From positions 1 through 64,000 of the forward strand of contig NZ_JAIKLE010000030.1 in the NCBI RefSeq assembly GCF_022267315.1: a DNA stretch of 64,000 nucleotides, given 5' to 3'. Source of the DNA: Maribellus maritimus. GTDB lineage: Bacteria > Bacteroidota > Bacteroidia > Bacteroidales > Prolixibacteraceae. Under the pieces are notes generated by a model. The model saw nothing but the letters and a program-made list of their open reading frames with translations. It was not told the DNA's origin and did not search any database. Positions 37,090 to 46,368 of this stretch are shown here, one piece after another (the first letter of the stretch is position 1; every line of letters starts with the position of its first letter). Made by a program: the position numbers and the translations under genes.

Positions 37090-39624
37090 TTACTTGTTTA
37101 TTTGAATTGTTTTACTTTTTCCTTCCTGAATAAGCGCTTTGAATTTTTGGATTTTTGAACCGCCCATTGAAATTCCGGCTAAATCCAATTTTCCATTCAA
37201 AACATTTAAGGTGATATCTTTATCGCTAACCCGGCAAGTTCCCCAGGCATATCCGTTACTCCAGAAATAGTTTCCGGGTTTGGAAGTGAATGCAATTGTT
37301 TTATCAATGGCTGAATAGTGAAATCCGGACAAAGCCAAAACGGCCGACCAGCTTGCCATTGCGCGCGCATAATGATGTCCGCATTCAATCTCGTCAAAAG
37401 GATTGAGTTTTAAACCGTCGTAACGCGCGCGTATATTTTGAATTACCTGAAGTCCCTCCTTTTCCATTCCTTCGTAGAGCATTCCTGTTGCAGCCGTGTA
37501 TTCAAAGCCAGTCATAACTTCCGAAAAGTATGGAAACGGAACCTTGGGTCGTCCTTTCGGCCAACTGGCCATCAACAATGCTTCTGCATCGCCAAGCGCG
37601 AAAGAACGCATGTTGTTGAAATGGTCAGTCATCGTTTCCTTGTAATTGTATTTCAAAATGCTTTTCAGCGTAGTTTTCACGCGATCTGTAGGCGCCAGAT
37701 ATCCAAGTCCACAAATATGCGACATGTACTGGCCTACCAACTGATCCACCAGGCAACCTTTTGCCAGCTGGTATTTTGGCATATTCGGAGCAGAATAGTC
37801 GGTAATCACTTCTTTGGTTTTCAGAGCTAAAACCTGATGTTCGTAATATTCTCCATTGAACAAATTCCGGTCAGTCCACGCTGCTCCCGATTCATAAATA
37901 CGCTCACACTTTTTTTGAAAACTTTTGTCACCCATGGCTTGTGCCATTTCTGAAGCAGCTTTTAAAGCGCCCAGATACCAAAATTGCATTTGTGGATTAG
38001 GCCCCGAATAATTTACATCCATAGTATTATGCTGACTGCCCTCCATAACGCCATCGGCATTTGCATCCCAACCATCCTCAATCCAGGCATATTTCAATGC
38101 CAATTTTACATTTGGCCAGGATTTTTGCAAAAATTCAGAATTTCCGGACAGCTGCCAGTCGCGGTACATTTTCATAATAGTTCCCATTTGGCCGTCGGCA
38201 GCGGCTCCGCCACTTTGCGCTTTTATTAGCGGCAAACCCGCTCGGAAAGACATTTTTCCATTGCCTGCTGTGGCATAATTAAATTCCACATCGCGCATGG
38301 TTTCTGATAACTCTCCAAATAAAAAAGGAGTGGTCTGTTCATAATTCCAAACATGGGTGCAAGTTCCCGCACAAGAGCCAGTTCTGTCCATGCAACCTTC
38401 CCAGCCCATTAAATGTCCGTCAGCAATTCGAAAAACCGTTTGCGAACGCAGTGTGCTCAAATTAAATAAGGCAGCTTCTTTTACAACTTCAGGTAAATCA
38501 GAATTCAGAAAGGCATTTACAAATTGAATTGTCTTTTTTTCCAATATTTCCAGGCGGGGTTGTGTTTTCTGAATAACATCCCAGGCATCTTTGTACTGCG
38601 TAGTGTAATAATTCCCAATTACTTCTTCCGACCACGCTTTTCGGTTTGGAAAATGCCAGGTGAGATAAAACTGAAAAACTTTTTCACCTCCCGAAGGAAT
38701 AGTTTGTTGTATTGACAGGGAAGCCATCGGGTCGTCATCTGCCTGTTCATCTTTTTCAACTAAAATGCCATTTTTGCTAAAATCATCCCAAAAATCGAGA
38801 ACTGCATTGCTCCAATCATTTTTCACAGAAGAAGTTCGATAAGAAACTTCCCCCTGAGTATCTGTTGTTAAAGCCATTGTTCCCCATGCCGGATCGTCCT
38901 CACTTATTTCTCCCGGCATAAAATAAATGCCACGCAAATTACTTTCTGAACGAAATTCATTTTTATTATTTTTGGCTCCTACATACACATTGTCTCCTTT
39001 CCAGTCGTTTCTATAATTTGAACCGTCTTTCCCAATAAAATTTCGGATTGAACCACAAACAGAAACTTTGATTGATTTGTTTGATTTATTATGCACAACA
39101 TAGCGCAAAACGGCAATTGGAATTCCACTGTCGTCAGCATTTGTCGGAATAAGCGGATTAAAAACTTTCATTTTTACATCCACTGGTAAATTTTTGTCGG
39201 ATAAGTTTACGCAACCAAAAGGATATGCAGCGTCAAAAGTCGCCGTTTCAAAACGCGGAATTCCATGATGATCAGCCGGTCGGCCTTCCATGTGTTCATA
39301 TTCCGAATTCAAAAGCGGCCCCATTAATCCACGGGTAACCTTCTTTTTACCATCGTTCATATATATAGAAAAGAATGGAGCATCGTTTCCCGGAACTACT
39401 GTGCTAAAACCTTTCGCGGGTCGGTTCATTATTTCCCAATCAACCAGCTGCCCACGACCATTTACCGAAACGGTTCCTGTCCCGATTCCACCAATTGGCA
39501 AAGCTATTTTTGCAATATGGTTTTCATCGTAATGTTTTAATACCGGCCAGTCTGAAGCAATGACCGGTATTGATAAACTAATTACGATAAACACAAGTTG
39601 AAGTCCAATAATTTGTTTATTCAT
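37090..39624 (-). CDS. Secreted GH116-like beta-glycosidase
   Basis: This 844-residue protein with a signal peptide (GLQLVFIVISLSIPVIA) begins with the GH116/DUF608 N-terminal sandwich: IALPIGGIGTGTVSVNGRGQ and LVDWEIMNRP. It continues into an (alpha/alpha)6 domain with GTCTHVWNYEQTTPFLF (Glu429 is a nucleophile candidate) and GSQHNTMDVNYSGPNP (Asp536 is an acid/base candidate). GH116 includes beta-glucosidases, beta-xylosidases and N-acetylglucosaminidases. It follows the truncated GH117-like gene by 20 bases and precedes GH31. Confidence 0.88.
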   Translation of the reverse strand: MNKQIIGLQLVFIVISLSIPVIASDWPVLKHYDENHIAKIALPIGGIGTGTVSVNGRGQLVDWEIMNRPAKGFSTVVPGNDAPFFSIYMNDGKKKVTRGLMGPLLNSEYEHMEGRPADHHGIPRFETATFDAAYPFGCVNLSDKNLPVDVKMKVFNPLIPTNADDSGIPIAVLRYVVHNKSNKSIKVSVCGSIRNFIGKDGSNYRNDWKGDNVYVGAKNNKNEFRSESNLRGIYFMPGEISEDDPAWGTMALTTDTQGEVSYRTSSVKNDWSNAVLDFWDDFSKNGILVEKDEQADDDPMASLSIQQTIPSGGEKVFQFYLTWHFPNRKAWSEEVIGNYYTTQYKDAWDVIQKTQPRLEILEKKTIQFVNAFLNSDLPEVVKEAALFNLSTLRSQTVFRIADGHLMGWEGCMDRTGSCAGTCTHVWNYEQTTPFLFGELSETMRDVEFNYATAGNGKMSFRAGLPLIKAQSGGAAADGQMGTIMKMYRDWQLSGNSEFLQKSWPNVKLALKYAWIEDGWDANADGVMEGSQHNTMDVNYSGPNPQMQFWYLGALKAASEMAQAMGDKSFQKKCERIYESGAAWTDRNLFNGEYYEHQVLALKTKEVITDYSAPNMPKYQLAKGCLVDQLVGQYMSHICGLGYLAPTDRVKTTLKSILKYNYKETMTDHFNNMRSFALGDAEALLMASWPKGRPKVPFPYFSEVMTGFEYTAATGMLYEGMEKEGLQVIQNIRARYDGLKLNPFDEIECGHHYARAMASWSAVLALSGFHYSAIDKTIAFTSKPGNYFWSNGYAWGTCRVSDKDITLNVLNGKLDLAGISMGGSKIQKFKALIQEGKSKTIQINK

Positions 39625-39644
39625 TTTTAGTTGGTTTAAGCTTT

Positions 39645-40130
39645 CTATTTTTCCTCATAATGCATTGAAAATCTTTTTGGATACACATCCCTGTTTTTCG
39701 TTCCCATACAAATTCCCCGATTTACTTCACTGGTATCAGCATCGAAACTTATAGAAGGGCGATACAATCCGGGCGCAGCATGCAAATAAGGTGGAAGATT
39801 CTTTTTTACTATTGAAAAGTTAACACCATCTTCCCGGAAGTTAAACGATGAATTTATACTTGCCAGTGCGGCAACTCCGCCATTAATATTCCAGATAAGA
39901 ACTTCGTGGCTTCTGTCTAAAATCGGCTTTTCGTATTTTTTGTACGGTCCTTCGGGAGAATCGGCAACAGCCAAACCAATTGCTGTTACACCTTTGTATT
40001 CAAACCAAACACTGTCGATTGATTTCTTTTCGGGAGAATCAACCACCGTTTTTTGTCTCTTTTCCCCGCAAGAAAAAGAGATAAAGACGATGGTTATTAA
40101 AACTAGTTGGTTTAAATCTAATCCTATCAT
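39645..40130 (-). pseudogene. Internally deleted GH117-like lipoprotein gene
   Basis: The 161-codon frame starts with an intact lipoprotein signal (LVLITIVFISFSC) and a short linker. It then enters what looks like the C-terminal third of a GH117 (alpha-1,3-L-neoagarooligosaccharide-hydrolase-type) propeller: VAVADSPEGPYKKYEKPIL-type strands, RSHEVLIWNINGGVAALA, EDGVNFSIVKKN and APGLYRPS. Typical GH117 proteins run ~370-400 residues, so most of the propeller, including the usual catalytic residues, is absent. An in-frame deletion between signal peptide and propeller is the simplest reading. The family call is by motif memory only. It is the first gene of the operon. Confidence 0.6.
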
Positions 40131-40169
40131 TTAATATTTTTCTTTTCAGGCAGCCTACATTTACAAAAG

Positions 40170-40193
40170 AACAAAAAACACGAAATTGGGACA
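40170..40193 (-). promoter_or_regulatory. TGTCCC block upstream of the GH117-like/GH116/GH31 operon
   Basis: On the minus strand it reads TGTCCCAATTT then GTGTTTTTTGTTC, with a TTCTTTTG -7-like element overlapping the T-rich end. It is a counterpart of the block at 34625-34648 and lies about 40 bases before the start codon of the GH117-like gene. Confidence 0.4.
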
Positions 40194-40208
40194 CCGCTGA
40201 GAACTTTA

Positions 40209-40436
40209 TTAAATTATTTCTGGAAAAATCAAACTCATGAAATCGTGTAACTGTCTGTAGAGTAGTGTTGTGTGGTATGGGGTGTGCTTTTGAGTTTTTA
40301 TTCTCCCGCCCGATAATTTTCGGGGGTTTTCTGTTAAATTATATTTTAATAATGCCCAGTATCTATACAAGCTATGAGCTTTATTCTTTTCTTTTAACCA
40401 TTCTCTACATGCATTGAAATTGTCAAAAGTAACAGG
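40209..40436 (-). other. Protein-like open frame without a start codon, possible gene debris
   Basis: A 75-codon frame runs between stops in the 40131-40478 gap. It begins PVTFDNFNACREWLKEKNK and later reads AHSLYRYWALLKYN. The composition is protein-like and unlike the low-complexity frames around it, but there is no ATG before its last ~10 codons. I do not recognise the sequence. It may be the tail of a lost gene. A GC-rich inverted repeat, CCCGA/TCGGG, lies inside it on the plus strand near 40311-40325. Confidence 0.35.
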
Positions 40437-40478
40437 TTAAAAATAAAGTTTGGATATTGTTTTTCTGTTATGCTGCCT

Positions 40479-42236
40479 CTATCTAATCCTAAAAACCAAA
40501 GCAATATTGTATTCCGTTTCTTCAGGACAAATAATTTCCAGCCCGTCGTTAGTTTGTTCCCACTCCAAGGGCGAATCACATCCCAGCAATGAAACTTCAG
40601 CGATGGGATTCTCAAATAACTCGGCTTCTTTTCCCAACGATTTTATTGTCAATTTCTCCCCGGCTTCAGGCACGATCATACAAAAAGCATAGAGCGAATT
40701 ATTTTTGCCGACCGTAAAACGAAAATCTCTGGAATTAAATGTAAAATCGGCATGTTTCTGTGCAAAATTTCCACGCGGTACCACTTTTATTTGCCCGTTA
40801 ATTGTATCGCCTTCGCCAAATTTTTTCCAGGCTTTACTTCCATAAACTGCTTCTCCATTTCGTTTCATCCAGTCTCCAATATTTTTAAGCATTTGCTGGC
40901 TGCCTTTATCCAGCGAACCATCGGGCAACAACGAAACACAAAGCGCAAAAGCCCCGTCGCGGGAAATATTTTCAACCAAATAACGAATTACAGAACCTGC
41001 ATCGTAGGTAAAATTGGGTCCGTAAAACCAGTCCCCCATTGCCACTTCGGCGAACCAGGGTTGGTCTGTTTTTATATTTTGGGGAACACTACCTTCTTGT
41101 GTACTCACAATTCCACTTCTTGGCGGGCTAAATTTCACAACAGAAAAAGTGTTTACCTCTCCCCGCTTTGCGAGCGTCCGGTTATAATAATCGGCAATTA
41201 CACGTTGCATGGCGTCACATTTGAAGCCCGTTCCCGACTTCAAGCCGGAAAAGGGCTGAGTTGAATTTCCATCGGTGTAAATAAAATCAGGATCATAGTT
41301 TTCAACCACATCCATAATTCGTAAAGCCCACCATGTGGCATACCATTTTGCATATTCCAAATGCCGGGTAAAAATTCCTTTTGCAGGAGCGAACTCCACA
41401 TCCAAACCTTTATATTCATTCAAGTTAATTGTGTAAAGCAGCCGAGGATCGTATCCTTCCCACCACTTTCCTTTTCCATCTTCCAGCGTAAGATTTGCAT
41501 CGTAAGGAATACCGGCTTTCGGTGCAGTTTTGTCGCTTCCAAACGCAGGTTGGTACCACCACCACGTATATTCATGATGAAAAGTAACGCCGTAGCGCAT
41601 CCCCTCTTTTCGTGCAGCAACAGTCCACTCCTTCAGCAAATCGCGATGCGGCCCTAAATTGACCACATTCCATGGTTGGTATTTCGAATTCCAGTTATCG
41701 AAATTATCGTGGTGAACACCCTGTAACAATAAAAAACGAGCGCCCGCATCATGATAAATTTTGGTCAAAGAAGCCGGATCTAGTTTAGCCGGATTCCAAT
41801 CGCGCAAAATATCTTTGTAACCGGTTTCAGAAGGATGGCCAAAATCACGCAAATGATTTTCATAATGATTTTTAAAACGGCCATTCTGCATATACAAACG
41901 TTTCGCATACCAATCGCCACTTTGCCCGGCCGACTGTGCACCGAAATGGACCCAAATTCCGAATTTTGCCTCCCGCAACCAATCCGGTGCTCCCGGGTAA
42001 TTTTCCGCAATCGATTCCCAGGTTGGGTGGAAAGGCCCCTCGGCGATAGGGAAATCCATTTTTACTTCGGGAAAATCATCGGGATTTCCCATTTCTACAG
42101 AGTTTGCCGGAAGCGGTTCGGGAATCTCTGGCATTGGAGGCAATTCTGGTAACGAGGATTTATTTTTCTGACACGAATAATTCAATATTAAAATAAACAG
42201 AACCGGAATAAATGCTTTAGATAGTTGTAATTTCAT
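40479..42236 (-). CDS. GH29 alpha-L-fucosidase lipoprotein
   Basis: This 585-residue lipoprotein (FIPVLFILILNYSC, Cys22) has the GH29 barrel: WLREAKFGIWVHFGAQSAGQ, FLLLQGVHHDNFDNW and MRYGVTFHHEYTWWW. The nucleophile Asp is in DPDFIYTDGNSTQ (Asp322). A Pro-rich linker (ELPPMPEIPEPLP) joins the lipid anchor to the enzyme, as is common for surface or periplasmic glycosidases. It should release alpha-linked L-fucose (or a related sugar) from the PUL B glycan. It follows the sulfatase gene by 76 bases. Confidence 0.92.
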   Translation of the reverse strand: MKLQLSKAFIPVLFILILNYSCQKNKSSLPELPPMPEIPEPLPANSVEMGNPDDFPEVKMDFPIAEGPFHPTWESIAENYPGAPDWLREAKFGIWVHFGAQSAGQSGDWYAKRLYMQNGRFKNHYENHLRDFGHPSETGYKDILRDWNPAKLDPASLTKIYHDAGARFLLLQGVHHDNFDNWNSKYQPWNVVNLGPHRDLLKEWTVAARKEGMRYGVTFHHEYTWWWYQPAFGSDKTAPKAGIPYDANLTLEDGKGKWWEGYDPRLLYTINLNEYKGLDVEFAPAKGIFTRHLEYAKWYATWWALRIMDVVENYDPDFIYTDGNSTQPFSGLKSGTGFKCDAMQRVIADYYNRTLAKRGEVNTFSVVKFSPPRSGIVSTQEGSVPQNIKTDQPWFAEVAMGDWFYGPNFTYDAGSVIRYLVENISRDGAFALCVSLLPDGSLDKGSQQMLKNIGDWMKRNGEAVYGSKAWKKFGEGDTINGQIKVVPRGNFAQKHADFTFNSRDFRFTVGKNNSLYAFCMIVPEAGEKLTIKSLGKEAELFENPIAEVSLLGCDSPLEWEQTNDGLEIICPEETEYNIALVFRIR

Positions 42237-42312
42237 ATTAAAAGGATTAGGTTAATTACACAAACACAAGGGAATATATAATTTACGCCAAAAACTAAAA
42301 CAACAATTTTTT

Positions 42313-43848
42313 TTAAATTTCATCGGGCCAGGGAACCGGCTCTCCCGATTCTTTGAATAACGGGCGCAGGGCGTCCATTTCTCTTAAATGCCGGCTTAAC
42401 TTTACTGCAAGCTCTTCCACTTTTTCAGGATTATTTACTACCAGATTATTTTTTTCTCCAATGTCTTCAGCTAAATTAAATAACTCAAAATGCTGATCTT
42501 TGTACCAATAAATCAATTTCCAGTCGCCACTTCGAATTGTACTTGTAGTTCCAATACCAGGGCCACTTGCGCCCCACTTATTAGGGAAATGCCAGTATAA
42601 ATCACGACCATCAGCAGTTGTTCCTTTCTGTTTCAGCATCGGAACAAAACTTTGGCCATCTACGACTTGTTTCGTTTGGTATCCACTAACACCTGCTATT
42701 TCGAGTATTGACGGGAAAAAATCTTCTATAATCAAATAATCGTTACAGACCGAACCAGCTTCGACTGTTCCCGGCCATTTTACAATCATTGGCTCCCGGA
42801 TACCGCCTTCGTAAGCCGATCCCTTGCCGCTGTTCAGAGGTTTATTATGTGTATTAGGTGTTCCTCCCCTGCCATGTGCACTTAGTCCTCCATTATCCGA
42901 CATGAACAGGATTATTGTATTTTCAGCAAGCCCTTTTTCATCCAGGTGATCCATTAAATCCCCCAGACTTTTGTCCATTCCTTCCACCATCGAAGCATAA
43001 CGAGCCTCGGGTTCTTCAAGTCCCATTTCTTTATATTTCTGATAAAAAGGATTGTGAGGTTCGAGCGGGACATGCACTGCATAATGTGCCATGTAAAGAT
43101 AAAAAGGTTTGCCGGCAGCAATTGCTGAATCCATAGCAGCTTCAGCTTCAATCGTCAATGCTTCCGTTACATTTATATCTTTTCCGTGATATTTTTCCAG
43201 TCCGGGAATATCCCAGATAGTTCCTCCATTTCGCCAGGCCGCGCTAAAATTATGTATTCCCAAATAACTCCCTGGTCCTCCGGCACAATGACCTCCAATA
43301 TTTACATCAAAACCGAGATTTAAAGGATTGGCACCGGGAGTATCTTTCGCTCCCCAATGCGCTTTTCCACAATGAATTGTAAAATATCCATTTTGTTGAA
43401 GAATAGTGGGAAGCGTTGTTACTTCAGTACTTCTTTCTATGCCTCCAACTGGCTGAATTCCATTCACATTCCATTTCGGAAATACCAGGACATCATCTTC
43501 GTTGTCAGTTGTTTGATTTTTATATAAAGTCCAGTTGGTTACCCGGTGGCGGGCAGCATTCATTCCACTCATAATACTGCAACGCGTTGGAGAACAAACA
43601 CAACTCGCATAAGCCTGGGTGAATTTCATCCCATCGGCAGCCAACCGATCCATGTTTGGAGTATGAAATTTTTTATTGAGAGGTGTCTCTTCTTTCCAAA
43701 AAGGAACCGATGTGTCCTGCCACCCCATGTCATCAACCAGAAAAAAAATGATATTAGGTTGTTTTTCTTTGTTGCTATCGGAACATGCAGTCATTCCAAA
43801 TACTACGATAAACAATGCGCAACAAATTTTTATAAAGTGAAATTTCAT
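42313..43848 (-). CDS. S1-family sulfatase lipoprotein
   Basis: This 511-residue protein has a lipoprotein-type signal (CALFIVVFGMTAC, Cys22), then NIIFFLVDDMGWQDTS with the paired Asp (39-40) that bind calcium. The modification motif C85-S-P-T-R89 follows; in Bacteroidota this Cys is converted to formylglycine by the anaerobic-type maturase. HCGKAHWGAK and the later FMSDNGGLSAHGRGG metal-site segment are also present. The length is standard. It should remove sulfate esters from the PUL B glycan. A broken partial copy of its 3' end lies at 45113-45408. Confidence 0.94.
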   Translation of the reverse strand: MKFHFIKICCALFIVVFGMTACSDSNKEKQPNIIFFLVDDMGWQDTSVPFWKEETPLNKKFHTPNMDRLAADGMKFTQAYASCVCSPTRCSIMSGMNAARHRVTNWTLYKNQTTDNEDDVLVFPKWNVNGIQPVGGIERSTEVTTLPTILQQNGYFTIHCGKAHWGAKDTPGANPLNLGFDVNIGGHCAGGPGSYLGIHNFSAAWRNGGTIWDIPGLEKYHGKDINVTEALTIEAEAAMDSAIAAGKPFYLYMAHYAVHVPLEPHNPFYQKYKEMGLEEPEARYASMVEGMDKSLGDLMDHLDEKGLAENTIILFMSDNGGLSAHGRGGTPNTHNKPLNSGKGSAYEGGIREPMIVKWPGTVEAGSVCNDYLIIEDFFPSILEIAGVSGYQTKQVVDGQSFVPMLKQKGTTADGRDLYWHFPNKWGASGPGIGTTSTIRSGDWKLIYWYKDQHFELFNLAEDIGEKNNLVVNNPEKVEELAVKLSRHLREMDALRPLFKESGEPVPWPDEI

Positions 43849-43898
43849 TGTATAGGTTTATTTTAGTTTGATTATTTCAAACCTCAAATTTTTGCAAC

Positions 43899-45098
43899 TT
43901 ACTCCAGTTTTCCAAACATAATTCGTTTTTTTCCATTTTCAATATCACCTTGCGTTACAGAAAGCCAAATACTTCCATTGTATTCATGGAAAGTTGGGTA
44001 CTGAAATGATTTATCCGTTTTAAAACTATATTTTCGCTCCCAGTTTTTGCCGTCTCTTGAAACATCTACATTAAACAAACAACGAGGAATTTCTTTTCCG
44101 TCAATCTGCGATTTCTCCTGCCATCCTAAATAATAAATACCGTTAAATTTATTAAATGTAGGCTTCGCATTGATTCCATTAACCACAAAATCAAAACGGT
44201 TGCTAAAATCCCAGCTTTTGCCATCTTTACTTTCCTGAAAAAGATAGTTGGTTCCGTCCCACTGTTGTCCATCATTTCGGCAAATAGCCATCCAGGTTCC
44301 GTCGGGCAAACGATTAACCGATGACTCACTTAGCGCAAATTTTTTCGAATCTTTATAATATCCTAAAAGCTCAACAGTATCCAAAGTCGCGTTCATTTTT
44401 GCCAAGCCATTTTGTTTTGCCATAAAATTATTAACAGCAACATACGTTTCTCCGTCAAAATTTTTGAACGAGTCGAAAAGATAAAATCCCGCAGTTGGTT
44501 TTATGGTTGAATCTTCGCAGAAATACTGAGGTTGCATATCAAATACACCTTCGTCGGTTTTAAACTTCATTCGATAAATCCGGTCAATAAATGCTTCCTT
44601 TTCAACATCAAAATCCAGATACCAAATTTGCGACTGCCTTATTTCCGGTTGTTCAGACGCAAAAAAGCAACGCAATGTTTTTGTATCTTTTTGAATGATT
44701 CGCGGAACAAAGCAAGCTCCCTCCGGCAATATATCATTTTCAAAAATTTGATTTCCCCTGGAAACTGGAATGATTTTCTGAACATGTAAGGTTTTTAAAT
44801 CGATAACAGACAATGTGTTGTAAACAAATGGCCAGTAGGGTGATTCACCGGGCATTGAATCGTTTACCATTGTAATGATGTATGCCTTGTTATCAAAACA
44901 AACAAATTCTGCATCGTGTGCGCCTTTTACCTGCGGTGCTGTAACTTTTACGAGGCCATCCATTACTTTATCTCCTGCAGAATAAGAATCCCAGTTCTCA
45001 GGAAGAATCTTTTTAACACTTACGGAGTGTGAACACGAAATCAATAAACTAAACAGTAGTGCTGGTATAATATTTCTCATAGTCCATAATATTTTCAA
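43899..45098 (-). CDS. Asp-box beta-propeller lipoprotein (sialidase-superfamily fold)
   Basis: This 399-residue protein has a lipoprotein signal (IIPALLFSLLISC) and two clear Asp-box repeats, S-x-D-G-x-x-W: SKDGKSWDF and SRDGKNWERKYSF. Together with repeated strands such as GIYYLGWQEKSQ and FHEYNGSIWLSV, this indicates a sialidase-type or similar propeller. The Arg triad and nucleophile Tyr of true sialidases are not obvious, so activity should not be assumed. It could be a glycosidase, lyase or binding protein for the PUL B glycan. It is the first gene of the divergent enzyme arm, 50 bases upstream of the sulfatase. Confidence 0.8.
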   Translation of the reverse strand: MKILWTMRNIIPALLFSLLISCSHSVSVKKILPENWDSYSAGDKVMDGLVKVTAPQVKGAHDAEFVCFDNKAYIITMVNDSMPGESPYWPFVYNTLSVIDLKTLHVQKIIPVSRGNQIFENDILPEGACFVPRIIQKDTKTLRCFFASEQPEIRQSQIWYLDFDVEKEAFIDRIYRMKFKTDEGVFDMQPQYFCEDSTIKPTAGFYLFDSFKNFDGETYVAVNNFMAKQNGLAKMNATLDTVELLGYYKDSKKFALSESSVNRLPDGTWMAICRNDGQQWDGTNYLFQESKDGKSWDFSNRFDFVVNGINAKPTFNKFNGIYYLGWQEKSQIDGKEIPRCLFNVDVSRDGKNWERKYSFKTDKSFQYPTFHEYNGSIWLSVTQGDIENGKKRIMFGKLE

Positions 45099-45112
45099 AG
45101 TCTTTGTAATAG

Positions 45113-45408
45113 TTAAATTTCATCATCTTTAAATAATTTGCCTAAATGCCGGCCTAATTTTATCGCAAGCTCTTCCACTTTTTCAGGATTCCTTTCTACC
45201 ATGTTATTTTTTCCGCCAATATCTTCGGCTACATTAAATAATGCAAAAAGTTGATCTTTGTACCAATAAATTAATTTCCAGTCGCCACTTCGAATTGTAC
45301 TTGTAGTTCCAATGCCAGGGCCACTTGCTCCCCACTTATTAAGGAAATGCCATTATAAACTACGACCATCAGCAGTTGTTCCTTCCTGTTTCAGCATCGG
45401 AACAAAAC
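45113..45408 (-). pseudogene. Truncated duplicate of the sulfatase 3' end
   Basis: The minus-strand sequence matches the last part of the sulfatase gene (42313-42651) closely, including VPMLKQEGTTADGR, the ASGPGIGTTSTIRSGDWKLI segment and the C-terminal helix KVEELA.KL.RHL. It has an in-frame TAA replacing a Tyr codon (RSL-stop-WHF for RDLYWHF), a deletion of about 43 bases near the end, and no catalytic domain. The Asp-box gene lies between the two copies. I read it as a leftover of a tandem duplication. Confidence 0.85.
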
Positions 45409-45639
45409 TAAAAAATATAGACAGATGATTGTTATTTTCGCTGGGCGCTTAACAGGCAGTTTATTTTATCCGACAAAAAAATTGAATAAATTGTATTGTT
45501 TCTGTTTTTTTAAAATACAATAGAGAAACACTCCTGATAAATATTTTTCTATAGCTTATAAGCGTCACAAACTATATTGCGTAATTCGTGAACAAATTGA
45601 TGCTTCGGGCCGAAATAATGAAATGATCAATAAAAATAT

Positions 45640-45647
45640 TATTTTTG
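45640..45647 (+). promoter_or_regulatory. Candidate -7 promoter element of the PUL B sigma gene
   Basis: TATTTTTG matches TAnnTTTG and lies 20 bases before the start codon at 45668. No clear -33 box is seen. An 8-bp inverted repeat (ATTGTATT/AATACAAT, 45490-45521) lies further upstream. Confidence 0.4.
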
Positions 45648-45667
45648 CGCCAGCCTAACTGAACTAA

Positions 45668-46267
45668 ATGGGGGAAAAAAGCAACAATGATTTTTTTCTG
45701 TGGAGACGATTAAAAGCAGGTGACACAGAAGCATTTAACGAACTTTACAATCGTTATGCTGATATTTTATTCTCATTCGGACAATTGTATTCCAAGGATA
45801 AAGAAACCGTAAAAGACTGTATTCATGATCTTTTTTTTGAACTATACAAATACCGGAAAAACTTGTCTGATACCAACAATATAAAGAATTATCTATTTCT
45901 TTCTTTAAGAAGAAAAATCCAGACATCGAAGAATGTTAAGTTATCGCTGATTTATTCTGACAACATAACTGAATCAGAGAATAAATCGAACATATCTTTC
46001 CCCGACATTCATGACGGTGATGAAAACCTTGAAAGGCTTAAAATTGAGATTGCTCAACTTCCAGATCGACAAAAAGAAGCTTTAATATTAAGATTTCATT
46101 CTGAATTGTCTTATAATGATATCGCTGAAATAATGGACATATCCGTTGAATCAGTACGAAAAAATATCTATCGCTCAGTAAAAACCCTACGGACCAAGCT
46201 GTCATCAGTAAATGATAAAAAATCAATAATTTTATTGCTATTTAAAATACTAATTGACAACACATAA
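45668..46267 (+). CDS. ECF sigma factor of PUL B
   Basis: This 199-residue protein has region 2 over ~20-75 (YNRYADILFSFGQLYSKD and DCIHDLFFELYK) and region 4 over ~125-175 (LPDRQKEALILRFHSELSYN, then DIAEIMDISVESVRKNIYRS). It belongs to the Bacteroidota ECF group found with FecR and SusC. It heads the plus-strand arm of PUL B, diverging from the enzyme operons. Confidence 0.93.
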   Translation: MGEKSNNDFFLWRRLKAGDTEAFNELYNRYADILFSFGQLYSKDKETVKDCIHDLFFELYKYRKNLSDTNNIKNYLFLSLRRKIQTSKNVKLSLIYSDNITESENKSNISFPDIHDGDENLERLKIEIAQLPDRQKEALILRFHSELSYNDIAEIMDISVESVRKNIYRSVKTLRTKLSSVNDKKSIILLLFKILIDNT

Positions 46268-46368
46268 CAAATAAATGGCTTTTTCGTGCCAAATTTTTTC
46301 AATTTTTTTGAAGGACAGTGTCCATATTTCCTTCTTTTACTTCTTATAGTAATTAGTAAAAAGAAAAA

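Noticed and set aside
40394-40615. 73-codon minus-strand frame near 40.5 kb
   Set aside because: It overlaps the GH29 gene 3' end in another frame and is hydrophobic noise.
43899-45098. Calling the Asp-box protein a GH33 sialidase
   Set aside because: Asp-boxes alone mark a propeller fold. The Arg triad and Tyr nucleophile are not evident, and no other sialic acid gene is present.
45490-45521. Inverted repeat ATTGTATT/AATACAAT before the PUL B sigma gene
   Set aside because: Only A-T pairs, without a T run or a matching site elsewhere; not called a terminator or operator.
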